DNA of 64,000 nucleotides, taken from contig JAAOMT010000379.1 of assembly GCA_016748015.1 (NCBI GenBank), positions 296,042-360,041 on the forward strand, read 5' to 3'. Shown here piece after piece: positions 62,070-64,000 of the stretch; the stretch's first letter is position 1; each line of letters begins with the position of its first letter. Below the pieces are notes generated by a model. That model saw nothing but the letters and a program-made list of their open reading frames with translations. It did not search any database and was not told the DNA's origin. This DNA is from Geosiphon pyriformis. Lineage: Eukaryota > Glomeromycota > Glomeromycetes > Archaeosporales > Geosiphonaceae. A program made the translations under genes and the position numbers.

Positions 62070-64000
62070 TATTTTTCCCTTCAGAGAATTATCTGAAACC
62101 TGATAGTATAAATTTTCTGGACAATATTTTGGAGGTGATAGAGAAGCTTTGCTAATAAATTTTTAAGGGGTTTATAAATGAAACTGTGTACTTGATATTC
62201 TTATAAAATTGTTAATCAGTGATATTTTACAATTGGTGCTGGGGTTTGACACAGATGATGATCAATATTTTGCGGACACCAATTTCACGCGCGTTATTTG
62301 GAAACAAAAAGTAGATCATTTTAATTTATAATTTAAAATATCACATTGGTGATTGGAATTTTTCCAGCTCAGTAAATATAATTAAAGAAAAAATTCTTCT
62401 TTTAAAGAAGCCATTAAGTGTTATCCTCCGGTAGTCATTGTTAATGTTGTTAAGAAATATGCTAATACACTAAGTTTTGGTAATTATGCTCAAGATTTAA
62501 GACAGCAAGAAGTCACGAACATCAAATATAAACTTCATAGACCTATGGAGGCTTATCTTATTGGTAGTACCAATCTAGAACAAGACATTTTGGAGACCAT
62601 GTCATCAAAAATATTACACCAAATAGTATTGTATCTCTTGCCAGTTTTCTGAAGGTGTTTCCTGGTGGTCTACTCAAGGGCATTGCTTTTGTAAAAGATG
62701 CACCAGAACTTACTTCTCTCGATTGTTATTGTTTATTTTGAAATTGATATTTGTTGTCATACAAACATATCTTTTATAAATATGTATATGGTAACACAAA
62801 GTTGTTAACAGCTAATGCTTGGAGAATGTTTAAAAAATTATTTGAAGTTTATTAAGGATGTAAATTGATGAAAATAGATGTTTTAAAATAAACAAAAGAA
62901 GAAAAAAAAGTAGAAAATTGCCATCTTGTTGTAAATGAGTTAACAGAAAGACTGCATAATGTGTATTTTAAAGCTAAAAAGAATGGTGTTGGACAAGCAG
63001 CAATGTTTATTAAGAAGTTAGAGGCTTCTTTGTATTCACTTATCAATAATTTTGATACAACTTAATAAAATTTTTTGATCTTATTCAAATGTCTAAAATT
63101 ATGTTTTACATTAAAATTATATTTAATTTCGACCAATAGTAATGTTATATTTTATATAATTAAAATAAATCAGGTAATGAAATCACGTAAAATGTACTCC
63201 GCTTTAGCCAACCTCCCAATTAGGATAGATCCGGAATTTTCGTCATTCCTTTTCCATAAATAGCATTAATTGATCTAATGATAACTTTTAATAGGATGCA
63301 AGTTGGATAACATCATGGATATTTTTGGCAATAAATGCTTGAGCCATTTTACATTTCTGTCTGCCATTTACATCCTAGCATTCTTTTAATTTCGAAGAGA
63401 TGGGTGCAAAGAATTTCACTATTCATTATACCAGTAAAGTAAAATAAATTTATCTTTCCTTTTTTATAAAAACCACTTCAAGCAAAAACTTTTCAGTATA
63501 GCCCAAGTTGGTTGCAAACCTTTATACCAAAATTTTAATGTGTTCCAAAATAAACAAAATGCTGTTTATTTCCAATTTTTATTCAGATTTTTGTAAGTTT
63601 ATTCTCTTTATACTTATTTGTAAGCATTAGTGTTACTAAAAAAAAGATTTTTTTGATATTTAAAAACTTTCAAATGTCTTTTTTTTATAAGATATATTTA
63701 TATCATTTTTGACAACTTTATTGTTAAAATTCTTGTTAAAATTATGAAATTCTAATAGATATATTGTTTTAATACATGTAAAGCATTTTTTTATAATTTT
63801 TTAAAACCAACTATTATCTATTGTATGCTTCACTATTTCCATTTTTTTGAGCTTTTAAAGAATATCATAAATAGTAAAACATGATATTTTTGTTGTCTGT
63901 TGTATTTTATCTGCATTTTATGTTTTCTTTTTTCAGAAATATAATAAAGTTTGCTACTGCATTTTTATTTGAATGGAAACATTTTGTAAAGAAATTTTTG
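62070..64000. other. Right-edge region with transposase-like debris
   Basis: From 62410 to 63065 the plus strand has coding-like debris, listed separately. The rest to the window edge is AT-rich without a supportable gene. Confidence 0.4.
62410..63065 (+). mobile_element. Possible decayed MULE-like transposase fragment
   Basis: The plus strand reads 'KQEVTNIKYKLHRPMEAYL' and 'IGSTNLEQDILETMSSKI', which resembles the region upstream of the catalytic domain in MULE-type transposases of fungi. Further open scraps follow ('VYFKAKKNGVGQAAMFIKKLEASLYSLINNF' in two pieces). Stops interrupt all frames. The assignment rests on general resemblance only. Confidence 0.3.

Noticed and set aside
1-64000. 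CRISPR array, operons, ribosome binding sites or prokaryotic insertion sequences
   Set aside because: The window is eukaryotic: spliced genes, no spaced direct repeats, no operon spacing.

Overview
The window is nuclear DNA of a eukaryote, most likely an early-diverging filamentous fungus. It is very AT-rich. Its genes are sparse and split by short introns (about 52 to 140 bp) with GT-AG or GC-AG borders. The gene set is fungal: secreted class 3 lipases, a chitin-deacetylase-type CE4 enzyme, a GH125-type alpha-mannosidase, Sel1 repeats, KCTD-type BTB proteins and a zinc alcohol dehydrogenase. Decayed Tc1-like transposons, many trinucleotide microsatellites and long AT deserts lie between them. 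I lean towards Mucoromycota (for example Glomeromycotina) or Zoopagomycota, but the sequence alone does not settle this. Exon structures were joined by hand from splice signals, reading-frame continuity and comparison between paralogues; all joined spans close in frame except the one I call a pseudogene.

Layout, left half: the 3' end of a Sel1-repeat gene (1-353, +); class 3 lipase LipA (3.07-4.73 kb, -); KCTD-1 (9.12-9.88 kb, +); lipase LipB (14.6-16.2 kb, +); a GC-richer zone with a hairpin and a possible tRNA-derived SINE (17-19.3 kb); KCTD-2 (22.8-23.6 kb, +); and a membrane protein (26.9-27.7 kb, -). A mainly empty AT-rich stretch of about 4 kb follows.

Layout, right half: GH125 mannosidase with 8 exons including a 21-nt microexon (32.2-34.2 kb, -); CE4 deacetylase (35.3-36.7 kb, -); decayed coding debris (37.5-38.9 kb); a polytopic membrane protein (40.0-41.3 kb, +); lipase-like LipC (43.4-44.8 kb, -); an AT desert (45.5-48.2 kb); a zinc alcohol dehydrogenase (48.3-49.65 kb, -) divergently paired with a small His-rich protein gene (49.9-50.4 kb, +); a Tc1 relic (-); a tiny secreted-protein gene (53.75-54.03 kb, +); a second Tc1 relic (+); lipase-like pseudogene LipD (57.4-58.9 kb, -); an unknown acidic protein gene (60.8-62.1 kb, -); and transposase-like debris to the right edge.

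The main theme is a dispersed family of four class 3 lipases, two with an intact Ser/Asp/His triad and two whose nucleophile serine is replaced (Gly and Ala) while Asp and His remain. All four keep an intron at the same place, directly after the nucleophile elbow. Two KCTD paralogues are interleaved with the left-hand lipases. The secreted lipases, CE4 enzyme and small secreted protein suggest work at the cell wall or host interface; that is inference.
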